Under the pieces are notes generated by a model. The model searched no databases. It saw only the letters and a program-made list of their open reading frames with translations, and was not told the origin of the DNA. A program made the position numbers and the translations under genes. A stretch of 64,000 nt of DNA from Chimaeribacter arupi (GTDB lineage: Bacteria; Pseudomonadota; Gammaproteobacteria; Enterobacterales; Enterobacteriaceae): contig NZ_PJZI01000021.1 in NCBI RefSeq assembly GCF_002858805.1, positions 24,132 to 88,131 of the forward strand. Reading direction: 5' to 3'. Every line of letters starts with the position of its first letter. The stretch's first letter is position 1. Below are positions 54,642 to 63,515 of this stretch, piece after piece.

Positions 54642-55673
54642 TTAATGGAATTCGACCTCCAGCAGTGCCGAGGCGTTGAAGGGGCCGGTGGCCGGGGGCT
54701 TGCCGGTGGTATTGACCGGCCAGGCGTACAACACCTGTTGGCCGGTTTCATACTGGATATCCCCATAGTTAAGGGTGAGCGGCACCTCGCCGCCATTGAC
54801 GTCAAAGGGCTTCATGTTCTGATCCGCCACCTGCACGCCGATATCCGGGTTGGAGGTTTGTAAGGTGCCGGGCAGGTCAGCGCTCTCCTGGCCATACAGG
54901 GTCAGTTCGATCTGCATGGTTTCGGTGATGTTGGCGCACATATACTCCAGCCTCACCGCCTGGGGGGTGTAGTTGGCGGGCAGCGCGCCGGGGACCAGGA
55001 TATCGGCACTGCGGAGGGTGCCGAGGTCGATATTAATGACGGTGCCGTCATTAATCCGGCAGGTTTGCGGCGCGATCAGCTGGCCGGCGATAAGCAACTC
55101 GTTGATGTGTGTGGCGCTGTAGCCGCCCTGGGTGCCCCAGCGGGCATACACCCGCGCTAACAGGATGGGCGGAATGACCAGCTTTCCGGTAAAACCTTTG
55201 ACCAGGTAAAGCGACAGCGTCCCCTTACTCCCGGTTTCCGCAATAGGGCTGTGGTAAAACCCGTCACTGCCGCAGGGATGGCTTAACCCGTCGGAAACAT
55301 CCTCAAAGGGGGCAGGGATAAGCGGCCCATCATTGATCCGGTATTTAAGGCCAATCTGCGCCGAGGGATGCACGATATAATACGTCATGGAGCCGTCGTT
55401 GTAGCCGGGCGGTAAGGTGATCACACTTTTGAAATAGAGCGCGGCGCTGCCCCCTTCGCACCGGCAATCCATCGGATGGGTGTCCCCCCCATATACGGTG
55501 ATCATATCCGGTATCACCATGCCGGAGTCATCGAGTACATACCGCCCCTGATCCAATTCTGTAAAATAGCGCCCCGGTTGCTCGACCATCAGGCACTCCC
55601 CGGCCCACACCGCCGGGCTGCCCAGCAGCATCCCCGCGAACATGACGCTTTCCCACCGCAGGCTGTTCAACAT
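54642..55673 (-). CDS. Fimbrial adhesin-like protein, first tandem copy
   Basis: A 343-residue secreted protein, first of three homologous genes behind the usher. The signal peptide is at MLNSLRWESVMFAGMLLGSP (cleaved near VWAG). The N-terminal domain has MDCRCEGGSAALYFKSVITLPPGY and HPCGSDGFYHSP; the pilin domain runs from LIAPQTCRINDGTVINIDLG to FNASALLEVEFH. The ATG at 55673 follows CAGGAGGG; an in-frame extension to 55841 overlaps the usher and is not credible. It is the most diverged of the three. Confidence 0.85.
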   Translation of the reverse strand: MLNSLRWESVMFAGMLLGSPAVWAGECLMVEQPGRYFTELDQGRYVLDDSGMVIPDMITVYGGDTHPMDCRCEGGSAALYFKSVITLPPGYNDGSMTYYIVHPSAQIGLKYRINDGPLIPAPFEDVSDGLSHPCGSDGFYHSPIAETGSKGTLSLYLVKGFTGKLVIPPILLARVYARWGTQGGYSATHINELLIAGQLIAPQTCRINDGTVINIDLGTLRSADILVPGALPANYTPQAVRLEYMCANITETMQIELTLYGQESADLPGTLQTSNPDIGVQVADQNMKPFDVNGGEVPLTLNYGDIQYETGQQVLYAWPVNTTGKPPATGPFNASALLEVEFH

Positions 55674-55741
55674 GACGCCCTCCTGTTTTCCGGGCGATGG
55701 CCGCCCCTCAAGATAAACCCTGGCCTGCCGACGCCCGCAGG

Positions 55742-58312
55742 CTAACGGCAGGCCGCCTGCACACTGCGCACCGGCTCGCCCTGATCCGCGTCCGGCAGGG
55801 TGAGATACGCGCGGCACGTTTGCTGCGCGCCATTGCCCCATTTCACGATGACCTCCGCCTGGGGCGGCACACCGCTCAGGTAGAGCTCGCCGCCGTCGCC
55901 GACAATGCCGGACACCGACGGGTCACTGGCCAGCGTCGCCACAGCACCGAACGGCAACGGGCGGCCGTCACGCGTCAGGGTTACCACTACCCGGTAACCG
56001 AGGTGGGTGGCAAAGTGCGCCAGCACCACCGCGCCTTTGGTCGGCACCACGCTTTGCGTCGCCATCGGCAGGTCGGTGTTCTCCGGCAGGGTGGTGGTGT
56101 CCAGCACCAGCCGGTTCTCCCGGTAAGGGGAGAGGTAAGGCACCAGCAGGTAGCCGCGCGGGTCGGTATGCACCCCGACGTTATTCCTGATTTTCACCCC
56201 GCCCGCGCCGGGCGCATGCACCAGCGCCAGCGTCTCACCCACCGGCTGGCCGAGCGCCGCGCCGTAAGGGGTAGCGACCGCGCTGCCCTGTAGCCGGTAG
56301 TTCACCCGGCTGCCGCTGCTGTCGCTGTTGTAGCCCAGCCCGGCCTCCCCATATGCGCCGCGGTAATCCACCGTCGCCAGCCCGGAACCGCCGCCGTACT
56401 GGTTGTCATAGCCCGCTTGCAGGGTGTAGCTCAGGTTGCCGTCCTCCAGCGCGCTGCCGTTCAGCCCCACCTGCTGGCTGTGGTGGCGGGCGGCGTCGGT
56501 GGTGGCGGAGTAGGTGGCATAGGTGCGCGGCAGCCAGCCGTCGAGCGGCACCTGCACCGTCAGCGAGAGTTGCCGGTCATCGCTCAGGCGGTTGTCGTGG
56601 TCATCGTCGTCGTCCAGCGAGGAGACGCTCTGCACCCAGGCATAGGAGAGGCTCAGCGAGATGCGCCCGAGGGTGGTGCTGTAGCCGACATTCAGGTTGC
56701 GCTCATTATTGCCGGTGCCCCAGTACTGTTGCTGGTAGGCGGAGAGATAGAGGCTGCCGCCGTCACGGCCCAGCGGCTGGCTCAGGTTCACCTGCAGGCG
56801 GCTGCGCCGGTTGTGGCTGCTCAGCCAGTCGCCGTCATCGTTCTGGCGATCGTGGACATCCGCCGCGTCGGCAAACGAGAAGTAGCCCTGCGAGGCGTAG
56901 CGGGTCGCGGCCAGCGTCAGCGACGTGTTAGTGCTTTCGAACACTTTGTTGTATTGCAGGCGGAACGCCGCGCCGCGCTGAGGCTCATCGGTGAAGCGGG
57001 CGGGCAGGATGGCGCGTGCCTGCGCGGCATCCACGGAAACGGACCCGGCATAGCCCAGCCCGAGGCCGACGCCCAGCAGCGCCGACTGGTAATCCTCCGC
57101 CACCAGCAGGCCGCCGTAGCCGGTCACTGCATGGGGGAAGCCGTAACGCAGCGTCACCTGGCCGAAGCCCGGCCGGTAGTTGCCGTAATTGGCGTGGTAC
57201 GCCCCGGCCACCCCTTCATAGTCCAGGTGCCCCTCGCGCTGCATCATCGGCACCGCCGCGAATGCCTGGGTAAAGGTCTGCTCGCTGCCGTCCGCTTCGG
57301 TCACCGTCACCGCCAGCGTGCCGCCGCTGCTGGTGGGGTAGAGGTCATCAATCACAAACGCGCCGGGCGGCACGTAACGCTGGTCAATCACATTGCTGTT
57401 CTGCCGGATGGTCACCCGCGCATTGCTGCGGGCGATGCCGCGCACCACCGGCGCAAAACCGCGGCGGCTGTCGGGCAGCATGTCATCGGCCGAGGCGAGT
57501 TGCAGGCCGCGAAACGGCACGCTGTCGAAAATATCGGACGTGGTGGAGCCGTCGCCGATGACCAGTTCCCCCTGCAACGATGGAATGCCCCGTTGCAGCC
57601 AGGTGCGCAGCGTGTCCCAGCGGCGGCGGTAGCTGCCGTCCTCGCCGCCTTCGCTGTCCGTCATGTAGGTGGAATAGTTGCGCAGCCGCCACGCCCCCCA
57701 GTTCGCCCCGGAGAGCAGGTTCAGGTAGTAGCTGTTGGCCGGTGGCGCGTCGCTGTCACGGGAAAGGGCTTTCTGGCCGGTGGCGTTGTAGTTGGCGAGC
57801 AGCGCCGGCACGCCGTTGTCCCAGCGTTCCGGCGGCACCGTGCCGCGGGCGGTATTGCGCAGCGCAATCTGCGGCACCGACAGGGTAAGCCGCTGCCGGG
57901 CGAAATCAAACTGGGTGGACGCATCAGGGATATAGTCTGCCAGCGGGGCGACCGGCGCATCGGGCGGCAGGTCACGCAGCCGCGGCAGCGCAGCCACATT
58001 GACCCCGAGCGCCGCCAGCGCCGCCGGGGTGAATTGCGGCTCCAGCCGGTTGCCGAGGCGCACAAAGGTGACGTCCCGCGTGACCTGATGGGTCAGGTTC
58101 AGCACGATATCCACATGGTAACTGCCCGGCAACTGCCCGCCCGGCGTGTCAAACTGGCTGAGATCCACCGGCTGCCGGGCCGGATTATCGATGTCAAACG
58201 CCCGCGGGTCAAAGTAGCCCTCGGTGCGGCCCTCCGCCGTCAGCAGGGAAAGGGCGAACAGCCATAAAACAGGTGCGGGCCGGGGCATCCGGCCGGTAAG
58301 TGATGATGGCAT
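55742..58312 (-). CDS. Fimbrial outer-membrane usher (FimD/PapC family)
   Basis: This 856-residue protein is the outer-membrane usher that receives chaperone-subunit complexes and assembles the fimbria. After a signal peptide (ending near AEGRTEG) come the N-terminal chaperone-binding domain (FDPRAFDIDN, FDTPGGQLPGSYHVDIVLN), the beta-barrel and plug (FRGLQLASADDMLPDSRRGFAPVVRGIARSNARVTIRQN, VPPGAFVIDDLYP), and C-terminal domains with a cysteine pair (QQTCRAYLTLP ... VQAACR). AGGGA precedes the ATG. It lies 66 bases after the chaperone gene. Confidence 0.95.
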   Translation of the reverse strand: MPSSLTGRMPRPAPVLWLFALSLLTAEGRTEGYFDPRAFDIDNPARQPVDLSQFDTPGGQLPGSYHVDIVLNLTHQVTRDVTFVRLGNRLEPQFTPAALAALGVNVAALPRLRDLPPDAPVAPLADYIPDASTQFDFARQRLTLSVPQIALRNTARGTVPPERWDNGVPALLANYNATGQKALSRDSDAPPANSYYLNLLSGANWGAWRLRNYSTYMTDSEGGEDGSYRRRWDTLRTWLQRGIPSLQGELVIGDGSTTSDIFDSVPFRGLQLASADDMLPDSRRGFAPVVRGIARSNARVTIRQNSNVIDQRYVPPGAFVIDDLYPTSSGGTLAVTVTEADGSEQTFTQAFAAVPMMQREGHLDYEGVAGAYHANYGNYRPGFGQVTLRYGFPHAVTGYGGLLVAEDYQSALLGVGLGLGYAGSVSVDAAQARAILPARFTDEPQRGAAFRLQYNKVFESTNTSLTLAATRYASQGYFSFADAADVHDRQNDDGDWLSSHNRRSRLQVNLSQPLGRDGGSLYLSAYQQQYWGTGNNERNLNVGYSTTLGRISLSLSYAWVQSVSSLDDDDDHDNRLSDDRQLSLTVQVPLDGWLPRTYATYSATTDAARHHSQQVGLNGSALEDGNLSYTLQAGYDNQYGGGSGLATVDYRGAYGEAGLGYNSDSSGSRVNYRLQGSAVATPYGAALGQPVGETLALVHAPGAGGVKIRNNVGVHTDPRGYLLVPYLSPYRENRLVLDTTTLPENTDLPMATQSVVPTKGAVVLAHFATHLGYRVVVTLTRDGRPLPFGAVATLASDPSVSGIVGDGGELYLSGVPPQAEVIVKWGNGAQQTCRAYLTLPDADQGEPVRSVQAACR

Positions 58313-58378
58313 GCCGCTGTCCCTAGCCGGAAACCCGGCAATGCGATGGGCGCCCTATAAAGGGCGGTTGTCTCTTTT

Positions 58379-59065
58379 CTAGTGGTGTAACGGTGAGTGT
58401 TGTACCGGCGTGCTGCTGCCGTAATCGGTGATCACGCTCCAGCTGACCTGCCCGGCCGGCCCGGCAGGCAAGGGGTAATCGCTCCGGCCGAACGGGGCGA
58501 GGGTCAGCGCCGCCAGCGAGGCCGTGACCGGTTTGCCGTCGGCGCTGATCTGCTTCAGGTTCACGTAATAAGGGGTCGGGTTTTGGGCCGTCAGCGTGCT
58601 GCCGCGCATACTGAAGGTTATCTGCCGCCACGCCTCCTCCGCCCCTTTAGCCAGCGCCGCCGGGCGGTAAAAGAGTTTCAGCCGGGTTTTCACCGTGAGG
58701 TGCAACATATTGGTGGTGGTGCTTTTCTCCAGTTGCGGCACGGATTTGATGTTCAGCCAGTAGAGGGTTTCCCTGTCCTGCGGCAGGCCACTGCGGGTCA
58801 GCACAATGCGCAGCACATTCTCCTGGCCGGGATCGAGGCGGAACAGCGGCGGCGTCACCAGAAACGGCGCTTTCCCGCTGTTTTCACCCTCCACCCAGCT
58901 CTGAATGAGATAGGGGCGATCCTGCTCGGGGTTGCTTACCGACAGCGCGGTCTCCTTATTATTTCCGGGAAACACCACCCGGGTGCCGCCAATGATTACC
59001 CCAGCCTGAAGCGGCAGGGAAATAACCCATAGCAGGGCAGCCAGGGCGGGAAATAATGGCTTCAT
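58379..59065 (-). CDS. Periplasmic fimbrial chaperone
   Basis: A 228-residue PapD-like chaperone that caps subunits until the usher takes them. It has a signal peptide (MKPLFPALAALLWVISLPLQAG), the G1-strand region RFYWLNIKSVP-like in ETLYWLNIKSVPQLEKSTTTNMLHLTVKTRLKLFYRPAAL, the conserved N-terminal GTRVVFPGNNKETALSVSN, and NPTPYYVNLKQISADGK. All are typical of family PF00345/PF02753. The gene lies after the pilin gene and a hairpin. Confidence 0.94.
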   Translation of the reverse strand: MKPLFPALAALLWVISLPLQAGVIIGGTRVVFPGNNKETALSVSNPEQDRPYLIQSWVEGENSGKAPFLVTPPLFRLDPGQENVLRIVLTRSGLPQDRETLYWLNIKSVPQLEKSTTTNMLHLTVKTRLKLFYRPAALAKGAEEAWRQITFSMRGSTLTAQNPTPYYVNLKQISADGKPVTASLAALTLAPFGRSDYPLPAGPAGQVSWSVITDYGSSTPVQHSPLHH

Positions 59066-59373
59066 GCAACGCGGCCTATACAGTGTGTAATAGCTTGAGT
59101 GTAGTCAGAGAATAGCGCGACGCCATTCACCTGAAAACACATTAAAAAGATTGGTCAGTACAGGGTGGCTAATAAGGGCAGGGGGAATAACCGGGTAGGA
59201 AATAAATAGAAAAAGGGCGGCGCACCCTTGTTGGCTGCGCCGGAATGATAACAGGCGTTAATGTCCTGAATAAAATTAACCACAGGAAAAAGAAAAAACG
59301 GCATGTCCTTCGCAATACCCTTCCTTATTTAAAATGAAATAATCGCGGTTTTGTGATCCTGACCGCGCTTTTA
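59066..59373 (-). other. Pilin-chaperone gap with attenuator-like hairpin
   Basis: This 308-base gap between the major pilin gene and the chaperone gene has no gene. It holds a minus-strand hairpin, GGCGCA (59236-59241, read on the minus strand) with TGCGCC (59219-59224), followed by a GC step and TTTTTC near 59210. Partial termination after the pilin gene would give more pilin than assembly proteins, as in other fimbrial operons. Confidence 0.6.
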
Positions 59374-59898
59374 TCACGGGTAAACCATCGTGAATTGCGC
59401 GGTACTGTTGGCGGCACCCGGTGTCACGGCATCGGCGGTGGACATGTAGCTGGCGTAGAAGGTCAGCGTATTGGCACCGGCCTGGATCGGGTATTGCGCG
59501 GAGTTCTGGCCCAGCTTGATGTGCTGTTCTTCGCGGTCGGAGAACTCAATCGCCACGCCGGTTGCAGCCAGCGCACCGGATTCAATCTCCAGCAGCTCTG
59601 TATTGGCGGCATTGGCCGGGCCGTCGAATTTCACTTCAACGTTACCCGCATCCGGGCATTCGGAGAGCGCGATATTGAACTGGGTGGCCGCCGCTTTTTT
59701 ACCGGCTGCCCCGCTCAGGGACGAGGCAGACACTGCACCCATATCGACATTCTGAGTTGCGGTATCCACGGTGCAGGCGGTATCAGTAATACTGCCGGTG
59801 AAATTAATGGTGCCGTCAGCGGCCTGGCTGTAATGGGAAATAAACAGCGCGCTCGCGATAAGCGTAATTGCCGTGACGTGCGATTTAATATTTTTCAT
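59374..59898 (-). CDS. Major fimbrial subunit (type 1 pilin family)
   Basis: This 174-residue protein is the first gene of the operon and the likely major pilin. It has a signal peptide (MKNIKSHVTAITLIASALFI, cleaved near SQA), the N-terminal GTINFTGSITDTACTVDT with the first cysteine, the second cysteine in IALSECPDAGNVEVKFDGPAN, and the C-terminal beta-zipper ending AQFTMVYP. All are typical of FimA-type pilins. The A/T-rich region upstream (59899-60304) should hold its promoter. Confidence 0.94.
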   Translation of the reverse strand: MKNIKSHVTAITLIASALFISHYSQAADGTINFTGSITDTACTVDTATQNVDMGAVSASSLSGAAGKKAAATQFNIALSECPDAGNVEVKFDGPANAANTELLEIESGALAATGVAIEFSDREEQHIKLGQNSAQYPIQAGANTLTFYASYMSTADAVTPGAANSTAQFTMVYP

Positions 59899-60304
59899 GA
59901 TAAATTCTCGTTGAGGTAGTGGGTGAATGATATTCCGGTGAAGAATCCGGTGAATGATGAAATAACAGGGGTGCCTGATGGCGTTATATTCCGGTAATGC
60001 CTGTGCGTTTCGCCTTCATTGCCCCTGTGTCATATCATTTCTGGTGCGTATATAATCACCCCATGAATGATTGATCGAGTTATCTATATTAAATCTTTAT
60101 TTAACTGCGTATAAAACGATCTAAAAGAGTGGTTATTCAATTAATTAGCGTGCGACTAATAATCGCGCTGGCCTATTTTTTTCATTCTGTTAACCTTCCA
60201 TTTACCGCTGGGGACCGGGGAAAACACGGCAGCGGAGTCAGGCGATGTGCCGGAGGCGGCAGCGGCGTTATGCTGGCCGCCAGTCACGCAGTGAGGACAG
60301 GGCG
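59899..60304. other. A/T-rich control region between pilin gene and ybiB
   Basis: This 406-base gap separates the divergent pilin and ybiB genes. It is markedly A/T-rich from about 60040 to 60190 and should contain both promoters. I looked for paired inverted repeats of a fimS-type switch and for a recombinase gene nearby and saw neither. No gene or RNA is evident. Confidence 0.5.
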
Positions 60305-61267
60305 ATGGATTACACCAAAATTATTAAAGAAGTGGGGCGCGGCAAAAACCATGCGCGCGACCTGGACCGGGAGACCGCCCAGGCGCTCTACCGGCAGATG
60401 CTGGCGGGCGAGGTGCCTGAGCTGGAGCTGGGCGCGGTGCTGATTGCGTTGCGCATCAAGGGCGAAGCGGAAGAGGAGATGCTGGGCTTCTACCAGGCGA
60501 TGGATGAACGGGTGATGCGGCTGGACGCCCCGGCCGGGAAACCGCTGCCGGTGGTGATCCCGAGTTACAACGGCGCGCGCAAACAGGCCAACCTGACGCC
60601 GTTGCTGGCGCTGCTGCTCAGCCGCCTCGGCCTGCCGGTGGTGGTGCATGGTGTGAGTGAAGACCGTTCCCGCGTTACCAGCGCAGAGATTTTCAGCGCG
60701 CTGGGCATCACCCCGGCGGCGTCACAGGCACAGGCGCAACAGCAACTGGACGAGGGCGGGCAGCCGCTGTTTATCCCGGTGTCGCTGCTCTGCCCGCCGC
60801 TGGAAACGCAGCTCAATCTGCGCTGGCGGATGGGGGTGCGCAACAGCGCCCACACGCTGGCAAAACTGGCAACGCCGTTTGCCGGGGACGCGCTGCGGCT
60901 CTCGAGCGTCTCCCACCCGGAGTATATTGAGCGGGTCGGGGGCTTTTTCCGGCAGATCAACGGCCGGGCGCTGCTGATGCAGGGCACGGAGGGGGAGGCG
61001 TACGCCAACCCGCAGCGCGCCACGCCGCTCTACCTGATCCATCAGGGCACCATGCAGGCACTGACTGAACGGCAGGAGTACAGCGAAGCCGATTTACCGG
61101 CAGACAAAAGCGTTGAGGTCACGGCGCGCTGGACAGCGCGCTGTCTGGCGGGGGAGGCGGCGGTGCCGCAGGCGCTGCGCACCCAACTGGCGGCCTGCCT
61201 GCTGGCGACCGGCGAAGCGGCGGATCTGGCGGCGGCCACCGCGCGGGTGGACGCCCTGCTCAGCTGA
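60305..61267 (+). CDS. ybiB: TrpD2/YbiB nucleic-acid-binding protein
   Basis: YbiB is a glycosyltransferase-fold (TrpD-like) protein that in E. coli binds nucleic acid rather than anthranilate and is SOS-linked through dinG. The 320-residue product has the same length as E. coli YbiB and begins MDYTKIIKEVGRGKNHARDLDRETA, with LGAVLIALRIKGEAEEEMLGF, VVVHGVSEDRSRVTSAEIF and PLYLIHQGTMQALTERQEYSEADLP. AGGA precedes the ATG. In E. coli it lies directly behind dinG; here the fimbrial operon separates them. Confidence 0.94.
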   Translation: MDYTKIIKEVGRGKNHARDLDRETAQALYRQMLAGEVPELELGAVLIALRIKGEAEEEMLGFYQAMDERVMRLDAPAGKPLPVVIPSYNGARKQANLTPLLALLLSRLGLPVVVHGVSEDRSRVTSAEIFSALGITPAASQAQAQQQLDEGGQPLFIPVSLLCPPLETQLNLRWRMGVRNSAHTLAKLATPFAGDALRLSSVSHPEYIERVGGFFRQINGRALLMQGTEGEAYANPQRATPLYLIHQGTMQALTERQEYSEADLPADKSVEVTARWTARCLAGEAAVPQALRTQLAACLLATGEAADLAAATARVDALLS

Positions 61268-61297
61268 GCCTGCCTCTCCGGTGCCGGCCGGGGAGGG

Positions 61298-61510
61298 TCA
61301 GACTTTCTTCAGGAAACAGGTTTTCAGCACCAGCCCTTTTATCTTGTCTGACCGGCACTCGATCTCATCAGGATTGTTGGTCAGGCGGATATTCTTCACC
61401 ACCGTGCCGCGCTTGAGCGTGGCAGAGGTGCCTTTTACCTTCAGGTCTTTAATCAGCTGCACCGAGTCACCCTCGGCCAGCAGCGCGCCGTTGCTGTCTT
61501 TCACATCCAT
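61298..61510 (-). CDS. Short PhnA/YjdM-like protein lacking the zinc ribbon
   Basis: This 70-residue protein matches the C-terminal domain of YjdM (PhnA, 111 residues in E. coli): VKDSNGALLAEGDSVQLIKDLKVKGTSATLKRGTVVKNIRLTNNPDEIECRSDKIKGLVLKT. The N-terminal zinc ribbon with its CPKC and CPEC motifs is absent, and no frame upstream supplies it. The ATG at 61510 has GAGAGATG upstream, so a shortened gene rather than a damaged one is likely. YjdM itself has no proven role in phosphonate use. It is convergent with ybiB. Confidence 0.82.
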   Translation of the reverse strand: MDVKDSNGALLAEGDSVQLIKDLKVKGTSATLKRGTVVKNIRLTNNPDEIECRSDKIKGLVLKTCFLKKV

Positions 61511-61664
61511 TACACATCTCTCTTTGCCATGATTGCGGGGCGCGGAGTATACCCACTTTTCCCCGCTAACCCCTGATGCCAGATCAATTTTTACGTTGCA
61601 TTCAACCCGGCCGCCGTGGGTGGTAGACTGAAACGTGAATGTTATTACGACCAGGAAGGCAGGC

Positions 61665-63515
61665 ATGCAACAGGCATCCGAGTATTTCAATGCATTGAAT
61701 CATGAGTATCTCGCCGTGCATCAGGCGAAAGAGGAGTTGTTCTGGCAGAACTACATGGGCACCGGCGCAGAGGATGTGGCGGAGAAATTTGCTGCGGCGG
61801 AGAGCGCCTATAAGCGCTTCATCGCCAACCCGGCGCGGCTGGGTGAACTGCGCGCGCTGATTACCCAGGCAGAGCAGCAACCGGCAGGTGACGATCGGGC
61901 TGCCTTGCTGCACGGCCTGCGCGGCTGGCAGCGTTTTTTCGAGAGTAACGCGATTGAAGACCCGGCCGCCCAGGCGTTGATGGATGAGATTATCCAGGCG
62001 GAAAGCGCGCTCTACAGCCGCCGCAAAACCCTGCGGCTGACCCACCAGACCGCGCCGGGCCAGGAGGCCGAGGCGTCGCTTGGCGAGTTGCTGACCAACC
62101 AGGCCACCCATGATGATGAAACCTGCCGCCGCAGTTCGCAGCAGGCGCTGCGCGGGCTGGAGCAGTGGTTGCTGGTGAACGGCCTGCCGGAGCTGGTGAC
62201 GCTGCGTAACCGCTTCGCCCGCCGGATGGGTTTCCGCAACTATTTCGATTACAAAGTAAACCTGACCGAGCGCATGACGCCGGAGGCGCTGTTCGCCATT
62301 CTTGACCGTTTCGAGCAGGAGACGCGCGAGGCCAACGCCCGCAGCCTGCAACAGCTCGCTGCCAATAAAGGGCCGGACGCGCTGGAAGCCTGGAACATCC
62401 GCTACGCCAGCGCCGGTGACGTGACCCGCCAGCTCGACCCCTATTTCCCGTTCTCGCAGTCATTGCAGCGCTGGGTGGAGAGTTTTAAACGGCTGCATAT
62501 TGGGTTCCGCGGGGCGCAGATGCAGCTCGACCTGCTGGTGCGGCGCGGCAAGTATGAGAACGGCTTTATGCACGGCCCGGTGCCGGCGTTTTACGACCGG
62601 GGCACCTGGGTACCGGCCAGGCTGAACTTTACCAGCCTGGCGCAGCCCGATCAGGTCGGCAGCGGGGCATCCGGTTTGAACACGCTGTTCCATGAAGGCG
62701 GCCATGCGGCGCATTTCGCCAATATCACCCAGAACGCGCCCTGTTTTTCGCAGGAGTTCGCGCCGACCTCCATGGCCTACGCCGAAACCCAGTCAATGTT
62801 CTGCGACAGCCTGCTGGATGACGCCGACTGGCTGAAGCGTTATGCGCTGGACAACAACGGCGAGCCGGTGCCGGACGCGCTGATCCGCGCGGGCATTGAG
62901 GCACGCCAGCCGATGCGCGCCTTCAACGAGCGCCATATCCTGCTGGTGCCGTACTTTGAGTGGTCGCTTTACCAGATGGCGGAAGCGGATCTGACGCCTG
63001 CAGCTATCACGCAGCTGGCGCGTGAGACCGAGCAGCGGATCCTGGGCGTAGACAGCCCGCGCCCGACGCTGGCGATCCCGCATTTGCTGTCGATGGAGTC
63101 CGCCTGTTCCTACCAGGGTTACCTGCTGGCGATGATGGCGGTGGAGCAGACGCGCCACTTCTTCCTGCAACGTGACGGTTACCTGACGGATAACCCGGCC
63201 ATCGGCCCTGATCTGGCGGCGCACTACTGGCAGCCGGGCAACAGCGTCAGCCACAACGACACGCTGCTGAGCCTGACCGGCGAGGGGTTCAACCCGGACT
63301 ATCTGGCGCAGGCCTGTAACCAGACCGCCGAGCAGGCGTGGCAACAGGCGCAGGTGACGATTGTGTCGGCCGCGACCCGCCCGCAGCCTGCCGCGGATTT
63401 CGACCTGGAGGCGGCGATCAGGATCGTCGATGGTGAGCGGGTGATTGCGGATAACCGTGAGGGGGATGAGGGGATGTGTGGGGATTTTGCGGCGTATATT
63501 CGTTCACACTATTGA
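61665..63515 (+). CDS. M3-family zinc oligopeptidase
   Basis: This 616-residue protein is a thimet/oligopeptidase F-type M3 metallopeptidase. The zinc motif is LFHEGGHAAHF (His343, Glu344, His347), and the downstream ligand glutamate is probably that in SMAYAETQSMF (Glu374). The N-terminal part is helical. The ATG at 61665 follows AGGAAGGC; an upstream in-frame ATG at 61635 is less well placed. It is alone on the plus strand. It probably degrades short cytosolic peptides; no signal peptide is seen. Confidence 0.9.
   Translation: MQQASEYFNALNHEYLAVHQAKEELFWQNYMGTGAEDVAEKFAAAESAYKRFIANPARLGELRALITQAEQQPAGDDRAALLHGLRGWQRFFESNAIEDPAAQALMDEIIQAESALYSRRKTLRLTHQTAPGQEAEASLGELLTNQATHDDETCRRSSQQALRGLEQWLLVNGLPELVTLRNRFARRMGFRNYFDYKVNLTERMTPEALFAILDRFEQETREANARSLQQLAANKGPDALEAWNIRYASAGDVTRQLDPYFPFSQSLQRWVESFKRLHIGFRGAQMQLDLLVRRGKYENGFMHGPVPAFYDRGTWVPARLNFTSLAQPDQVGSGASGLNTLFHEGGHAAHFANITQNAPCFSQEFAPTSMAYAETQSMFCDSLLDDADWLKRYALDNNGEPVPDALIRAGIEARQPMRAFNERHILLVPYFEWSLYQMAEADLTPAAITQLARETEQRILGVDSPRPTLAIPHLLSMESACSYQGYLLAMMAVEQTRHFFLQRDGYLTDNPAIGPDLAAHYWQPGNSVSHNDTLLSLTGEGFNPDYLAQACNQTAEQAWQQAQVTIVSAATRPQPAADFDLEAAIRIVDGERVIADNREGDEGMCGDFAAYIRSHY

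Noticed and set aside
56417..58267. A 616-codon open frame on the plus strand opposite the fimbrial usher.
   Set aside because: The product is repetitive in A, R, V, Q and H with no motif; the usher on the other strand is certain.
59899..60304. An invertible fimS-type promoter switch before the pilin gene.
   Set aside because: No pair of inverted repeats of useful length and no FimB/FimE-type recombinase gene in the window.
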